Assembly: GCA_964406375.1 (NCBI GenBank)
Contig: CAYORM010000010.1
Coordinates: 4,826 to 68,825, forward strand
Direction of reading: 5' to 3'
Length of the DNA: 64,000 nt
From: CAYORM01 sp964406375
GTDB lineage: Bacteria > Pseudomonadota > Alphaproteobacteria > DSM-16000 > Inquilinaceae
Below, in pieces: positions 43,724 through 52,570 of this stretch. The notes below the pieces were generated by a model. That model was not told the origin of the DNA. It was given only the letters and a program-made list of their open reading frames with translations, and searched no databases. The number at the start of each line of letters is the position of its first letter. Positions within the stretch are counted from its first letter, which is position 1. The translations under genes were made by a program, and so were the position numbers.

Positions 43724-44764
43724 TCAGCCCGCCGACGCGGTCGAGGAGCGCCGCCAGAGATCGATGCCGCCATCGGTCGCCCAGCGATCGATCTCCGCCA
43801 GCTCCTCGGCCGTGAACGGCGCCGCCTTCACGGCGTCGAGGCTCTCATCGAGCTGCTCTACCGTGCGCGCACCGATCAGTGCCGAGGTGACGCGCGGATC
43901 GCGCAGCACCCAGGCGATCGCCATCTGGGCGAGGCTCTGGCCCCGTCGCTTGGCGATCGCGTCGAGGGCGCGGATACGCTCGACATTCTCGGGCGTGATC
44001 ATGCCGTCGCGCAGCGAGCCGCCCTTCGCGGCGCGCGAGGCGGCGGGGACACCGCCGAGATACTTCGTCGTCAGCATGCCCTGGGCGAGCGGCGAGAAGG
44101 CGATGCAGCCGATCCCTAGCGCCTCGAGCGTGTCGAGCAGACCGTCCTCGATCCAACGGTTGAGCATCGAATAGGAGGGCTGGTGGATGAGGCAGGGTGT
44201 GCCGAGCTCGTGAAGGATCGCGGCCGCCCGCCGCGTCATCTCGGGCGAATAGGACGAGATGCCGACATAGAGCGCCTTGCCCTGGCGGACCGCCCGATCG
44301 AGTGCACCCATCGTCTCCTCGAGAGGCGTCGAGGGATCGACCCGGTGGGAGTAGAAGATATCGACATAGTCGAGCCCCATCCGCCTGAGGCTCTGGTCGA
44401 GCGACGCGGTGAGGTACTTCCGCGAACCGCCGCTCCCATAGGGGCCGGGCCACATGTCGTAGCCGGCCTTGGTCGAGATCACGAGTTCGTCGCGATAGGG
44501 CCGGAAGTCGAGCGCCATCCAGCGACCGAAGTTCTCCTCTGCCGAGCCATAGGGCGGCCCGTAATTGTTGGCGAGGTCGAAATGGGTGACGCCGCGGTCG
44601 AAGGCGCGGCGGAGGATGGCGCGCCCGGTCTCGAACACGTCCGCACCACCGAAATTCTGCCACAGCCCGAGCGAGATCGGCGGCAGGTCGAGGCCGGAAC
44701 GGCCGCAGCGCCTGAAGGTCACGGCATCGTAGCGGGATGCATCGGCGGTCCAGGGGTGCTGCAT
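43724..44764 (-). CDS. Aldo/keto reductase, L-glyceraldehyde-3-phosphate reductase type
   Basis: This 346-residue NADPH-dependent aldo/keto reductase resembles YghZ (GpR), which reduces L-glyceraldehyde-3-phosphate and methylglyoxal. FDLANNYGPPYGSAEENFG holds the catalytic Asp and Tyr, LVISTKAGYDMWPGPYG the Lys, and DIFYSHRVDPSTP the His, all matching that subgroup. The ATG at 44764 has GGAGG 5 bp upstream; a longer in-frame start is less likely. It is divergent from the DAO-type oxidase. Confidence 0.9.
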   Translation of the reverse strand: MQHPWTADASRYDAVTFRRCGRSGLDLPPISLGLWQNFGGADVFETGRAILRRAFDRGVTHFDLANNYGPPYGSAEENFGRWMALDFRPYRDELVISTKAGYDMWPGPYGSGGSRKYLTASLDQSLRRMGLDYVDIFYSHRVDPSTPLEETMGALDRAVRQGKALYVGISSYSPEMTRRAAAILHELGTPCLIHQPSYSMLNRWIEDGLLDTLEALGIGCIAFSPLAQGMLTTKYLGGVPAASRAAKGGSLRDGMITPENVERIRALDAIAKRRGQSLAQMAIAWVLRDPRVTSALIGARTVEQLDESLDAVKAAPFTAEELAEIDRWATDGGIDLWRRSSTASAG

Positions 44765-44913
44765 GGAATCCTCCGTCTGTCGGGCCGCTGCCATCTCGCG
44801 CCGCGCTTCGAAGGGGGTCAAGGTCGCGGCCGGCGGATCGGCCATGCGTCGCGGAACCGGGGCGAGATCGTCTCGCCATTGACCGCGGCGGGTGGCGGCC
44901 GCAGCCTCGGTCC

Positions 44914-46254
44914 ATGCTGTTTCACGCCTCGCTCTACGATAGCGCGCGCCGGGCGCCGAGCTGGTGGGAGGCGTCGGCCGGCGAGCCGCTGCCGGACATG
45001 CCGCTCGCCGGCGATGCCGCCTGCGATGTCGCCGTGATCGGTGGCGGCTATACCGGCCTGTCGGCGGCCTATCATCTGGCGCGCGATCATGGGATCGAGG
45101 TCCGGGTGCTCGAGGCCGGGCCGCTCGGCTGGGGCGCCTCCGGCCGCAATGGCGGCTTCTGCTGCATCGGCTCGGCGAAGCTGGCGCGCGGCCGGATGAT
45201 CACGCGTTTCGGCGAGGCCGAGACGCTCCGTTTCGAGCGCGGCCAGATCGAGGCGGTGGAGCTGGTGGCGGCGCTGGCGGCGGAGGAGGGCATAGCCGTC
45301 GACCGCCAGGGTGAGGGGATCCTCGAGGTCGCGCATCGGCCCTCGCGGGTGGCCGGTTTCGAGGAGGAGGCGCGCTGGTGGCGCGAGCGTCACGGTCTGG
45401 CTGCCGCGGCTTGGTCGGCGGGTGAGACGGCGGCGCGCGCCTGCCGCGGGCCGGAGGTGCATGGCGGTCTGTTCCTGCCGGTGGGGTTCGGCCTCCACCC
45501 GCTGCGCTGGCATCGCGGCCTCGCCGCGGCGGCGCGGCGGCGCGGTGCGCAGATCCACGGGGCGAGCCGGGTTGTGGGCTGGAGCCGGGCTGGCGGCCTG
45601 CACCGTCTGTCGACGCAGGGCGGTACGCTCACCGCCCGGCGGGTGCTGGTCGCCACGAACGGCTATACCGATGACGCGCTGCACCCGTATCTCGCCGGCA
45701 CCTTCCTGCCCGCGCTGTCGAACATCCTCGTCACGCGGCCGCTGACCGATGCCGAACGCGCGGCACAGGGCTGGTTGACGGAGATGCCGGTCTCCGACAG
45801 CCGAACGCTGCTCGCCTATTTCCGCATGCTGCCCGACGGTCGCTTCCTGTTCGGCGCCCGTGGCGACACCTGGGGCTCGCCCGTGGCCGCGCGCCGGGTG
45901 CGGCGGGCGCTCGAGCGGCGGCTCGCCCGGACCTTTCCGGCGTGGAGCGGCATCGAGGCCACGCATTTCTGGAGTGGTCTTGTCTGCCTCTCGGCCAATC
46001 TGACGCCGATGCTCGGACGGGTACCCGATGAGCCGGAGACTTGGTATGCGCTTGCCTATCACGGCAATGGCGTTGCCGGCGCGAGCTGGGCCGGTCGCGC
46101 CGTCGCGGATGCGATCGCGGGGCGGCGGCGGGCGGAGAGCGTCGGCCCCTCCACCGTCATCACCCGGCCGCCGCGCCGTTTCCCGCTCCCCGCCTGGCGG
46201 CGGCGCTGGCTGCAGGCGGCCTATCTCTGGTATCGCGTCGCCGACGCGTTTTGA
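44914..46254 (+). CDS. FAD-dependent DAO-family oxidoreductase (PuuB-like)
   Basis: This 446-residue flavoprotein of the D-amino-acid-oxidase/glycine-oxidase group resembles gamma-glutamylputrescine oxidase. The Rossmann motif CDVAVIGGGYTGLSAAYHLA is at about residues 37-56, and GASGRNGGF, which contacts FAD, follows. Near the C-terminus TPMLGRVPDEPETWYALAYHGNGV is the usual family end. The ATG at 44914 gives MLFHASLYDSA, the typical start. It sits 8 bp before a class I glutamine amidotransferase; PuuB and PuuD-like enzymes pair in polyamine catabolism, so an amine-related pathway is possible. Confidence 0.87.
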   Translation: MLFHASLYDSARRAPSWWEASAGEPLPDMPLAGDAACDVAVIGGGYTGLSAAYHLARDHGIEVRVLEAGPLGWGASGRNGGFCCIGSAKLARGRMITRFGEAETLRFERGQIEAVELVAALAAEEGIAVDRQGEGILEVAHRPSRVAGFEEEARWWRERHGLAAAAWSAGETAARACRGPEVHGGLFLPVGFGLHPLRWHRGLAAAARRRGAQIHGASRVVGWSRAGGLHRLSTQGGTLTARRVLVATNGYTDDALHPYLAGTFLPALSNILVTRPLTDAERAAQGWLTEMPVSDSRTLLAYFRMLPDGRFLFGARGDTWGSPVAARRVRRALERRLARTFPAWSGIEATHFWSGLVCLSANLTPMLGRVPDEPETWYALAYHGNGVAGASWAGRAVADAIAGRRRAESVGPSTVITRPPRRFPLPAWRRRWLQAAYLWYRVADAF

Positions 46255-46262
46255 GGAGTGTC

Positions 46263-47021
46263 ATGACCGTCTCCGCCGCTTCTCTGGCTCCCTTGCCGGT
46301 ATTGACGCTGCAGAACCACGACCGCTCACCCTCCGGCCTCGTCGGTGAGGTCATCCGTGAAACTGGCGGCGAGGAGCATGTCGTCTTCCCTCACCGGGGC
46401 GAGACGGTGCCTGCGGATGCCGCCCGCTATGGCGGCCTGATCGTGTTGGGCGGTCCGCAATTCGCCGGAGATGATGTCGCCCATCCCTATCTGCCGGCCG
46501 AGCTGCGGGCGATCCGCGCTTTTGCCGCGGCCAGGCGGCCGGTGCTGGGGATCTGCCTCGGCGCGCAGCTCGTCGCTCGCGCCTTCGGGGCCACGGTGCG
46601 GCGCCACCATACCCCGGAGATCGGCTTCACCCCGATCGAAGCGACCGAGGCCGGGACGGCGCATCTGCTGCTCGACGGGCTGGTGCCGCTGCCACCGCTG
46701 ATGCAGTGGCATTACGACACGTTCGATCTGCCCGTCGGCGCGCGCCTGCTGGCCACCAGCCCCGTCTGTCCGCACCAGGCCTTTGCGCTCGGGGAGATGG
46801 TGATCGGGCTGCAGTTCCATCTGGAGGTCACGGCCGAGATCCTGCGCGACTGGGTGCAGGAGTTCGGACCGACGACCCCGCCGCCGGTCTCGGCCTTCGT
46901 CGCTGGGGCCGAGGCCGAGATCGAAACCCATCTGCCGGCGGCGAGCCGCTTCACCCGGGCGCTGGCGCAGCGCTGGATGGCGCAGGTCGCGCAGGTTCAG
47001 CCGCTGGCCGTCCCGGCCTGA
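46263..47021 (+). CDS. Class I glutamine amidotransferase-like protein
   Basis: This 252-residue protein has the class I glutaminase fold: the nucleophile Cys in PVLGICLGAQLVARAFG and His/Glu in VIGLQFHLEVT. It hydrolyses glutamine or a gamma-glutamyl amide, and could act as a gamma-glutamyl hydrolase since the upstream oxidase resembles gamma-glutamylputrescine oxidase. The ATG at 46263 follows GAGGAG. Its 3' end overlaps the convergent IscU-like gene by 25 bp. GMP-synthase-like domain proteins are an alternative description. Confidence 0.85.
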   Translation: MTVSAASLAPLPVLTLQNHDRSPSGLVGEVIRETGGEEHVVFPHRGETVPADAARYGGLIVLGGPQFAGDDVAHPYLPAELRAIRAFAAARRPVLGICLGAQLVARAFGATVRRHHTPEIGFTPIEATEAGTAHLLLDGLVPLPPLMQWHYDTFDLPVGARLLATSPVCPHQAFALGEMVIGLQFHLEVTAEILRDWVQEFGPTTPPPVSAFVAGAEAEIETHLPAASRFTRALAQRWMAQVAQVQPLAVPA

Positions 47022-47434
47022 GCGGCCTCCGCCGCGTCCAGAGCGGCGCAGAGCGCCTCGAAGGGCAGCCGCACGCATTGGTGTCGTGAGCGGTGTGGGC
47101 GCACCGGCTCGAAGATCGCCAGCTCCGGCCAGGGCGGCGGCGCGTCCGTCTCGAGCATCGCCGTGACGGCATCGGCGATCGCGCGCAGCGCCGCGGACGT
47201 CAGCCCGGGGGCCCGCCCGGCGATCACCGCGGCGGCAGCCTCGCAGAGCAGACAGCCGCGCACGCGATGCCCGACGGCTGTGACGTGGCCGGCAGCGAGG
47301 CGCAGGGCGATCTCCGCCCGGTCGCCGCAGAGCGGATTGTCGGCCCGGCCGCTCCCGTCGGCACCGTCCAGCGGCCACGTGGCGGGCCGCCGCGCCGTCT
47401 CGACGATCGCCTTCTGATAGAGCGCCTCGCTCAC
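46997..47434 (-). CDS. IscU/SufU-like iron-sulfur cluster scaffold protein at the end of the cox operon
   Basis: The 145-residue product shows the three conserved ligand cysteines of the IscU/SufU scaffold: NPLCGDRAEI, GCLLCEAAAA and HQCVRLPFEAL. The N-terminal SEALYQKAIVE is also characteristic. The GTG start overlaps the stop of the upstream molybdopterin gene by 4 bp, so it is translationally coupled to it. In this setting it could help assemble the [2Fe-2S] clusters of the CoxS subunit or take part in sulfur transfer. The C-terminus is Ala-rich (AALDAAEAAQAGTASG). Confidence 0.8.
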   Translation of the reverse strand: MSEALYQKAIVETARRPATWPLDGADGSGRADNPLCGDRAEIALRLAAGHVTAVGHRVRGCLLCEAAAAVIAGRAPGLTSAALRAIADAVTAMLETDAPPPWPELAIFEPVRPHRSRHQCVRLPFEALCAALDAAEAAQAGTASG

Positions 47435-49062
47435 GCCGGCTTCCCGCTGAGCGCGGCGAAGCTCTCCGGCGTGTCGATGTCGAGGAGGACCGCCCGGTCT
47501 CCACATTCGACCTCGACCACCGATGCCTCGTTCTCGCCGATGAGGTGCCGGGCTCCGACATCACCGGCCGCCTTGCGCATCTCGGCGAAGAACCGCCGGT
47601 CCCACAGCACCGGATTGCCGCGCTTGCCATGCGCCGTCGGCACGATGATCGCGCGACCTTCGGCCGGTGCATAGGCGGCGATCAGCCGGTCGATCAGGCG
47701 CGGGGTGATCCGCGGCATATCGCCGAGCAGCACGATGGCCGCATCGGCATCCTCCGGCACCGCGGCGATGCCGGCGGCCAGCGAGGTCGACAGCCCCTCA
47801 GCATAGCGCGGATTGTGGACGAGGGTCGCCTTCCGGCCGGCGAGTGCGGCTTTGACCGCGTCGGCCTCGTGCCCGGTGACCACGATCACGCCGCTGGTGG
47901 CGGCCGCCAGTGCCGCATCGACCACATGTGTGACCATCGGCGTGCCAGCGACCGGAAGCAGCAGCTTGTTCTCACTGCCCATCCGCCGTGATTGGCCGGC
48001 GGCGAGCACCACCGCTGCGACGCGCGGGGCGCGTGGCGCTGTCTCGCGGTTCTCCGCGGCCTCGCGCGGCTGCGGTCGCGAGGGGATCTCGGTCAGAAGG
48101 CCGCCGACCCCCATCGCCATCAGATCGAGACGCGTCACCGGCAGGCCCGCAACGATGCGTCGGATCACCCAGTCGAAGCCGTTCTCCTTGGGGGAGCGGA
48201 TGCAGCCCGGCAGGCCGAGCACTGGCATCGCGCCGATACGGGCGGAGAGCAGAAGGTTGCCGGGATCGACCGGCATGCCGAAATGCTCGACCGTACCGCC
48301 GGCGAGCTCGATCGCGGCCGGGATGACGTCGCGCCGGTCGGTGATCGCCGAGGCGCCGACGATCAGCACGATGTCGACGCCGCCGCGCAGCTTCTGGATC
48401 TCGGCGGCGAGTGCCGCAGCATGATGGGTGCAGCGCCGTTCGATCGCGAGGGTTGAGCCGAGCGTCTCGATGCGGCGGCGGGTGATCTCGACCGTCTTGT
48501 CGAGGACCGAGGGCTTGGTCTGCGGGAGCTGCGTCTGGATCAGCCCGATCCGCATCGGGCGGTAGGGCGCGAGCCGGATCGCCGGGCCGCGCTCGGGCAG
48601 CTTGGCCATCGCCTCGGCCAGCAGCACCGCGTTGAAGGGGGCGGCGAAGGGGATGATCTTGATGGTCGCGATCATCTGCCCGGCGCGCAGCCCGGCATAA
48701 TCGGGGACGGTCGCGATTGTGATCGATTCGTCGATGCGGTTGAGCCGGTTGATCCGGTCGGCGTCGATCTTCACCACGCCGTCCGTTTCGGCGAACAGGT
48801 TGACCCGTCCGGTGAAGGGGGCGGCGATGCGGATGCCGGGGCCGGGCAGGACGGAGGCGATCCGCTCCGCCGCCTCATCCTCGTGGATGTCCTCGCGCTC
48901 GAGCCGCGCGGCCACGATGGAGGCGACGCCTGCCCGCTTCAGCGTCTCGACATCGGCGGCGCTGAGCCGCCGGCCCTTGCGGAAGGTGGTGCCGCCGACG
49001 GCGATGGAATGGGCGAGGATGGTCCCCGCCGCCTGCTCGACCGGCGTGTCGCCAAAGATCAT
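47431..49062 (-). CDS. Fused molybdopterin-binding (MoaB/MogA-like) and MobA/MocA-like nucleotidyltransferase
   Basis: This 543-residue protein has two parts. Residues 1-335 resemble molybdopterin-binding MogA/MoaB-like proteins (LIVGASAITDRRDVIPAAIE, VDPGNLLL, VLGLPGCIRSPKENGFDW), and residues from about 345 form a MobA-like NTP transferase with VVLAAGQSRRMGSENKLLLP and IVLLGDMPRITP. The latter half resembles molybdenum cofactor cytidylyltransferase MocA, which makes the MCD cofactor of xanthine-oxidase-family enzymes such as CoxL. Its start and stop overlap the flanking genes by 4 bp each. This fits a maturation role for the cox enzyme. Confidence 0.87.
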   Translation of the reverse strand: MIFGDTPVEQAAGTILAHSIAVGGTTFRKGRRLSAADVETLKRAGVASIVAARLEREDIHEDEAAERIASVLPGPGIRIAAPFTGRVNLFAETDGVVKIDADRINRLNRIDESITIATVPDYAGLRAGQMIATIKIIPFAAPFNAVLLAEAMAKLPERGPAIRLAPYRPMRIGLIQTQLPQTKPSVLDKTVEITRRRIETLGSTLAIERRCTHHAAALAAEIQKLRGGVDIVLIVGASAITDRRDVIPAAIELAGGTVEHFGMPVDPGNLLLSARIGAMPVLGLPGCIRSPKENGFDWVIRRIVAGLPVTRLDLMAMGVGGLLTEIPSRPQPREAAENRETAPRAPRVAAVVLAAGQSRRMGSENKLLLPVAGTPMVTHVVDAALAAATSGVIVVTGHEADAVKAALAGRKATLVHNPRYAEGLSTSLAAGIAAVPEDADAAIVLLGDMPRITPRLIDRLIAAYAPAEGRAIIVPTAHGKRGNPVLWDRRFFAEMRKAAGDVGARHLIGENEASVVEVECGDRAVLLDIDTPESFAALSGKPA

Positions 49063-49757
49063 TGACCCTCCGCACCGCGCAGAACGGCGGTCATCTCCGC
49101 CATCACCGAGAGGGCGATCTCGGCCGGTGAGACAGCGCCGATCCTGAGGCCGGCCGGACCATGGATCCGCGCCGCCGTCGCGGCGTCGATCCCCTGCGCC
49201 GCCAGCCGCTCCAGCCGCGCCGCATGCGTCTTCCGGCTGCCGAGCGCCGCTATGTAGAATGCGGGCGAGCGCAATGCGACGAGCAGCGCCGGATCATCCA
49301 GCTTCGGATCGTGGGTGAGGGTGACCACCGCCGTCCGACGATCGGGGCGGAGCTCTTCGAGCGCCTCGTCCGGCCAGTTCTGACTGATCGACACGCCGGG
49401 GAAGCGGTCGTCCGAGGCGAAGGCGCGGCGCGGGTCGATGACCGTGACCTCATAGCCGGCCAGCGCCGCCATCGGCGCCAGCGCCTGGGCGATGTGGACT
49501 GCGCCGATGATGGCGAGACGCAGCGGCGGGGTGAACACCTCGATGAAGAGCGCGCCGTTCTCGATCTCACCGCTGCGATCGGCCGCGACTCGCTCCCGGA
49601 CGATCGCGCGCAGCCGGTCATCGACGGCGAGATCACCGGTGTCGGCCTCACCCTCGACGAGGAGGGCCTGTGCACCGGTCGAGAGATCGGTCACGAGTGC
49701 CGCCGGCCGCTTGGCGGCCCGTGCCGCCTGCAGCGCATCGAGCAGCGATGCCTTCAT
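49059..49757 (-). CDS. XdhC/CoxI-family maturation factor, C-terminal-domain type
   Basis: The 232-residue product contains a Rossmann domain (LAIIGAVHIAQALAPMAAL, then VTVIDPRRAF) with the XdhC C-terminal family pattern VVTLTHDPKLDDPALLVAL and IGSRKTHAARL-like AALGSRKTHAARLERL. XdhC-family proteins bind and sulfurate molybdopterin before insertion into hydroxylases. Start and stop are both ATGA-overlapped with neighbours. Because a separate small gene upstream provides the XdhC N-terminal part, the factor is split in two. Confidence 0.85.
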   Translation of the reverse strand: MKASLLDALQAARAAKRPAALVTDLSTGAQALLVEGEADTGDLAVDDRLRAIVRERVAADRSGEIENGALFIEVFTPPLRLAIIGAVHIAQALAPMAALAGYEVTVIDPRRAFASDDRFPGVSISQNWPDEALEELRPDRRTAVVTLTHDPKLDDPALLVALRSPAFYIAALGSRKTHAARLERLAAQGIDAATAARIHGPAGLRIGAVSPAEIALSVMAEMTAVLRGAEGQ

Positions 49758-50089
49758 TCAACGCGCTCCACGAAGACCCGCACCTTGCCGCCGCAGGCGA
49801 GGCCGACCTCCCAGGCCTGCTCGTTGGTCACGCCGAATTCGAGAAGGCGCGGCCTGCCATCGGCGATCGCGGCGAGCGCCTCCTGAACGACGGCACCCTC
49901 GATGCAGCCGCCGGACACAGACCCCTCCATCCGGCCGGCGGCGTCGACGACGAGCTTGCTGCCGACCGGGCGAGGGGAAGAGCCCCAGGTCGAGACCACG
50001 GTGGCGACGGCCACGTCGCGCCCCTCGGCACGCCAGGCGGCAGCCAGGGTGAGGGGATCGGGCGCGATGGGGGATTGGACGGGGATCAT
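49754..50089 (-). CDS. XdhC/CoxI N-terminal-domain protein (small subunit)
   Basis: This 111-residue protein matches the XdhC N-terminal domain: VVSTWGSSPRPVGSKLVVD, SVSGGCIEGAVVQEAL and TNEQAWEVGLACGGKVRVF. The SGGC and CGG cysteines are conserved in the family. The ATG at 50089 overlaps the coxE stop by 4 bp. Together with the next gene it makes a two-polypeptide XdhC/CoxI-type factor for sulfurating or inserting the Mo cofactor. Confidence 0.88.
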   Translation of the reverse strand: MIPVQSPIAPDPLTLAAAWRAEGRDVAVATVVSTWGSSPRPVGSKLVVDAAGRMEGSVSGGCIEGAVVQEALAAIADGRPRLLEFGVTNEQAWEVGLACGGKVRVFVERVE

Positions 50090-51468
50090 GCGACTTTCTC
50101 CTCGACGGCCGGGTCCTCGACAGCCAAGCGACGCCACCGCCGGATATCGCCGGCGGCGCGGCGCGGCCCGCTTCCCAGCGCCTCGACGAGCCCCTCGAGG
50201 CTGTCGAGGTTGTGGACCGGTCGCAGCTCGTCGACATGCGGGATCAGGGCACGCGCTCCGCTAGATTTTGGAGCGTACCCCTCCCAGCGCAATAAGGGAT
50301 TGAGCCAGATCAGCCGCCGGCAGCTCCGGTGCAGGCGCTCGATCTCGGGGGCAAGGGCGGCACCGGCATCCCGGTCGAGCCCGTCGGTGATCAGCAGCAC
50401 CACCGCCCCCTGCGCGAGCACGCGCCGCCCCCACAGCCGGTTGAACTCGGCAAGGCAGGCGCCGATGCGGGTGCCGCCGCCCCAGTCGCTCGCGGCGCCA
50501 CCGACCCGGGCGAGCGCGTCATCGACGTCGCGGCGGCGCAGGGCGCGCGTCACGTTGGTCAGCCGCGTACCGAAGACGAAGCTGAAGACGCGGTCGCGAT
50601 CGGTCGTCAGCGCGTGCAGAAAGTGCAAGAGCACGCGTGAATAGCGGCTCATCGAGCCCGAAATGTCGCACAGGACGACGATCGGCGGCGGCCGGCGCCG
50701 CCGCTCGCGACGCACCAGCGCGATGCCGGCCGCGCCACCGCGCAGCCGTCGCATGCTGGCGCGCATATCGACCCGTCGACCGTGCGGCTCCACCCGCCAG
50801 CGCCGCGTCGTGATCTCGCGCAGGGGCAGGGCGAGCCGCGCCATTGCCGCTTTGGCGCGCGCGATCTCCTCGCGCGACATCTGTTCGAAATCCTTGGTTT
50901 GCAGCTTTTCCTTCTCGGAGAAGGTGAGTGTCGCGTCGATCTCGAATTCCGGTTCGCCGGCATCCTCGGGCGCCTCGCCGCGCCCGGGCTCCGGCGGGCG
51001 CCCCTCCGCCAGCGCCTCGGCGAGGCGGCGATTGACCGGCTCGCCCTCATCCCGCCGGCCCTGGTCGATCTGCGGCAGGAAGAGCTGCATCGCCCGCTTG
51101 AGCAGGTCAGGATTCCGCCAGAAGAGATGGAAGGCCTGATCGAAGATCGGCTTCTGATCGCGCCGGCTGACGAGGGCGGCATGGAGCGCCCAATAGAGGT
51201 CCTGGCGGCTGCCGATGCCGACGGTCGCGATCGCCTCGATCGCCGCCAGGGTGCGGCCCGGCCCGACCGGCAGGCCAGCCGCCCGCAGCAGCCGGCAGAA
51301 CTGCATGACATTGAGGGCGAAGCGGCCACCGGTACGAACCGGCGGCAGCCCGGACGCGTCATGTGGACTACGATCATCCGGCAGCGCCCCGTTCGCGGAG
51401 CCGGGGGCGGACCCCGGGTGGGGCCGTGAGCCGGACCCTTCCCGCGGGCCGTCGACGGGATCGGCCAT
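50086..51468 (-). CDS. coxE: CoxE-like VWA-domain protein
   Basis: This 460-residue protein has a disordered N-terminus (about 45 residues rich in Pro, Gly and Ser) and a C-terminal von Willebrand factor A domain with MIDAS motif CDISGSMSRYS and TDGLDRDAG. CoxE acts with the CoxD AAA+ ATPase in forming the active Mo-Cu-S site of CO dehydrogenases; its role in form II enzymes is inferred. It lies 11 bp downstream of coxD and overlaps the next gene by 4 bp. Confidence 0.9.
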   Translation of the reverse strand: MADPVDGPREGSGSRPHPGSAPGSANGALPDDRSPHDASGLPPVRTGGRFALNVMQFCRLLRAAGLPVGPGRTLAAIEAIATVGIGSRQDLYWALHAALVSRRDQKPIFDQAFHLFWRNPDLLKRAMQLFLPQIDQGRRDEGEPVNRRLAEALAEGRPPEPGRGEAPEDAGEPEFEIDATLTFSEKEKLQTKDFEQMSREEIARAKAAMARLALPLREITTRRWRVEPHGRRVDMRASMRRLRGGAAGIALVRRERRRRPPPIVVLCDISGSMSRYSRVLLHFLHALTTDRDRVFSFVFGTRLTNVTRALRRRDVDDALARVGGAASDWGGGTRIGACLAEFNRLWGRRVLAQGAVVLLITDGLDRDAGAALAPEIERLHRSCRRLIWLNPLLRWEGYAPKSSGARALIPHVDELRPVHNLDSLEGLVEALGSGPRRAAGDIRRWRRLAVEDPAVEEKVA

Positions 51469-51479
51469 CGGTGTCTCCG

Positions 51480-52427
51480 TCAGGCCCGGCTCCCGCCGGC
51501 CATCTCGACGCGCAGTTCGGCGAGCAGCCGTGCCGCTTCCGAGCCGCGGATTCGTTCGATGTCGTCCTGGTATTTCAGGATGGTACCGAGGGTATCATGC
51601 ACCGTCTCGGGGGCGAGCTCGAGTACGTCGAGCTCGTTCAGGGCGCTCGCCCAGTCGATCGTCTCGGCGACTCCCGGCTGCTTGAACAGGTCGATCTGCC
51701 GAAGCTTCTGGATGAAGGCCACGATCTGCGAGGAGAGCAGCTCGGGCGTGGCCGGCGCCTTGCGCCGCAGGATCTCGCGCTCGCGGTCAGCCGAGGGGTA
51801 GTCGACCCAGTGATAGAAGCAGCGGCGCTTGAGGGCGTCGTGGATCTCACGTGTGCGGTTCGAGGTGACGATGACGACGGGCGGGGTCGCGGCCCGGATC
51901 GTCCCGAGCTCGGGGATCGTCACCTGGAAATCCGACAGCACCTCGAGCAGGAAGGCCTCGAAGGGTTCGTCCGTGCGGTCGAGCTCGTCGATCAGCAGGA
52001 CCGGCGCGCCCGCCGGGTCGGGTTCGAGCGCCTGCAGCAGCGGCCGACGGATGAGGAAGCGCTCGGAGAAGACGTCGCGGGCGATCGCCTCGCGATCCTG
52101 TTGCCCGGCAGCCTCAGCGAGCCGGATCTCCAGCATCTGGCGCTGATAGTTCCACTCATAGACGGCCGAGGCGATGTCGAGCCCCTCATAGCATTGCAGC
52201 CGAACGAGCCGGCGGCCGAGCGTCGTCGACAGGACCTTGGCGATCTCGGTCTTGCCGACGCCGGCCTCTCCTTCCAGGAAGAGCGGCCGTCCGAGCTTGA
52301 GCGCGAGGAAGAGCGCGGTGGCCAGCGGCCGGTCGGCGACGTAGTCGCCCTGGCCGAGCAGCGTCAGCGTCTCGTCGACCGAGGCCGGGATCGCGCGAGG
52401 AGTGGAGGAGGGGGAAGGCGTCATCAT
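51480..52427 (-). CDS. coxD: CoxD-like MoxR-family AAA+ ATPase
   Basis: This AAA+ ATPase of about 315 residues has Walker A GEAGVGKTEI, Walker B PVLLIDELDRTDEPFEAFLL and sensor VTSNRTREIHDALKRRC. In CO dehydrogenase loci CoxD is a chaperone-like ATPase that matures the active site. Two adjacent ATGs (52427 and 52424) are the likely starts; no strong ribosome-binding site precedes them, and the frame extends upstream without family similarity. It is separated from coxM by 143 bp that contain a strong hairpin, unlike the tight spacing elsewhere in the operon. Confidence 0.9.
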   Translation of the reverse strand: MMTPSPSSTPRAIPASVDETLTLLGQGDYVADRPLATALFLALKLGRPLFLEGEAGVGKTEIAKVLSTTLGRRLVRLQCYEGLDIASAVYEWNYQRQMLEIRLAEAAGQQDREAIARDVFSERFLIRRPLLQALEPDPAGAPVLLIDELDRTDEPFEAFLLEVLSDFQVTIPELGTIRAATPPVVIVTSNRTREIHDALKRRCFYHWVDYPSADREREILRRKAPATPELLSSQIVAFIQKLRQIDLFKQPGVAETIDWASALNELDVLELAPETVHDTLGTILKYQDDIERIRGSEAARLLAELRVEMAGGSRA

Positions 52428-52519
52428 CGCTCGCCGGGTGCCGATCTGTGCCTCGGACAGTAGGGAAACGCGCCGTCTCAGGCCAGCCCGCGCGAAGGCC
52501 CGGGCAGCGGCCGCACAAA

Positions 52520-52547
52520 CGGACGGCCGGGCGAGCCCGGCCGTCCG
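52520..52547 (-). terminator. Strong hairpin between coxM and coxD
   Basis: A near-perfect stem of up to 13 bp (arms CGGACGGCCGGGC at 52520-52532 and 52535-52547) forms an extended GC-rich hairpin just downstream of the coxM stop. On the minus strand it is followed by GTTTGT. It may terminate part of the transcript so the structural genes SLM are made in excess over the maturation genes DEF. Confidence 0.6.
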
Positions 52548-52570
52548 CACCGCGCAGCAAGAAAGAAAGG

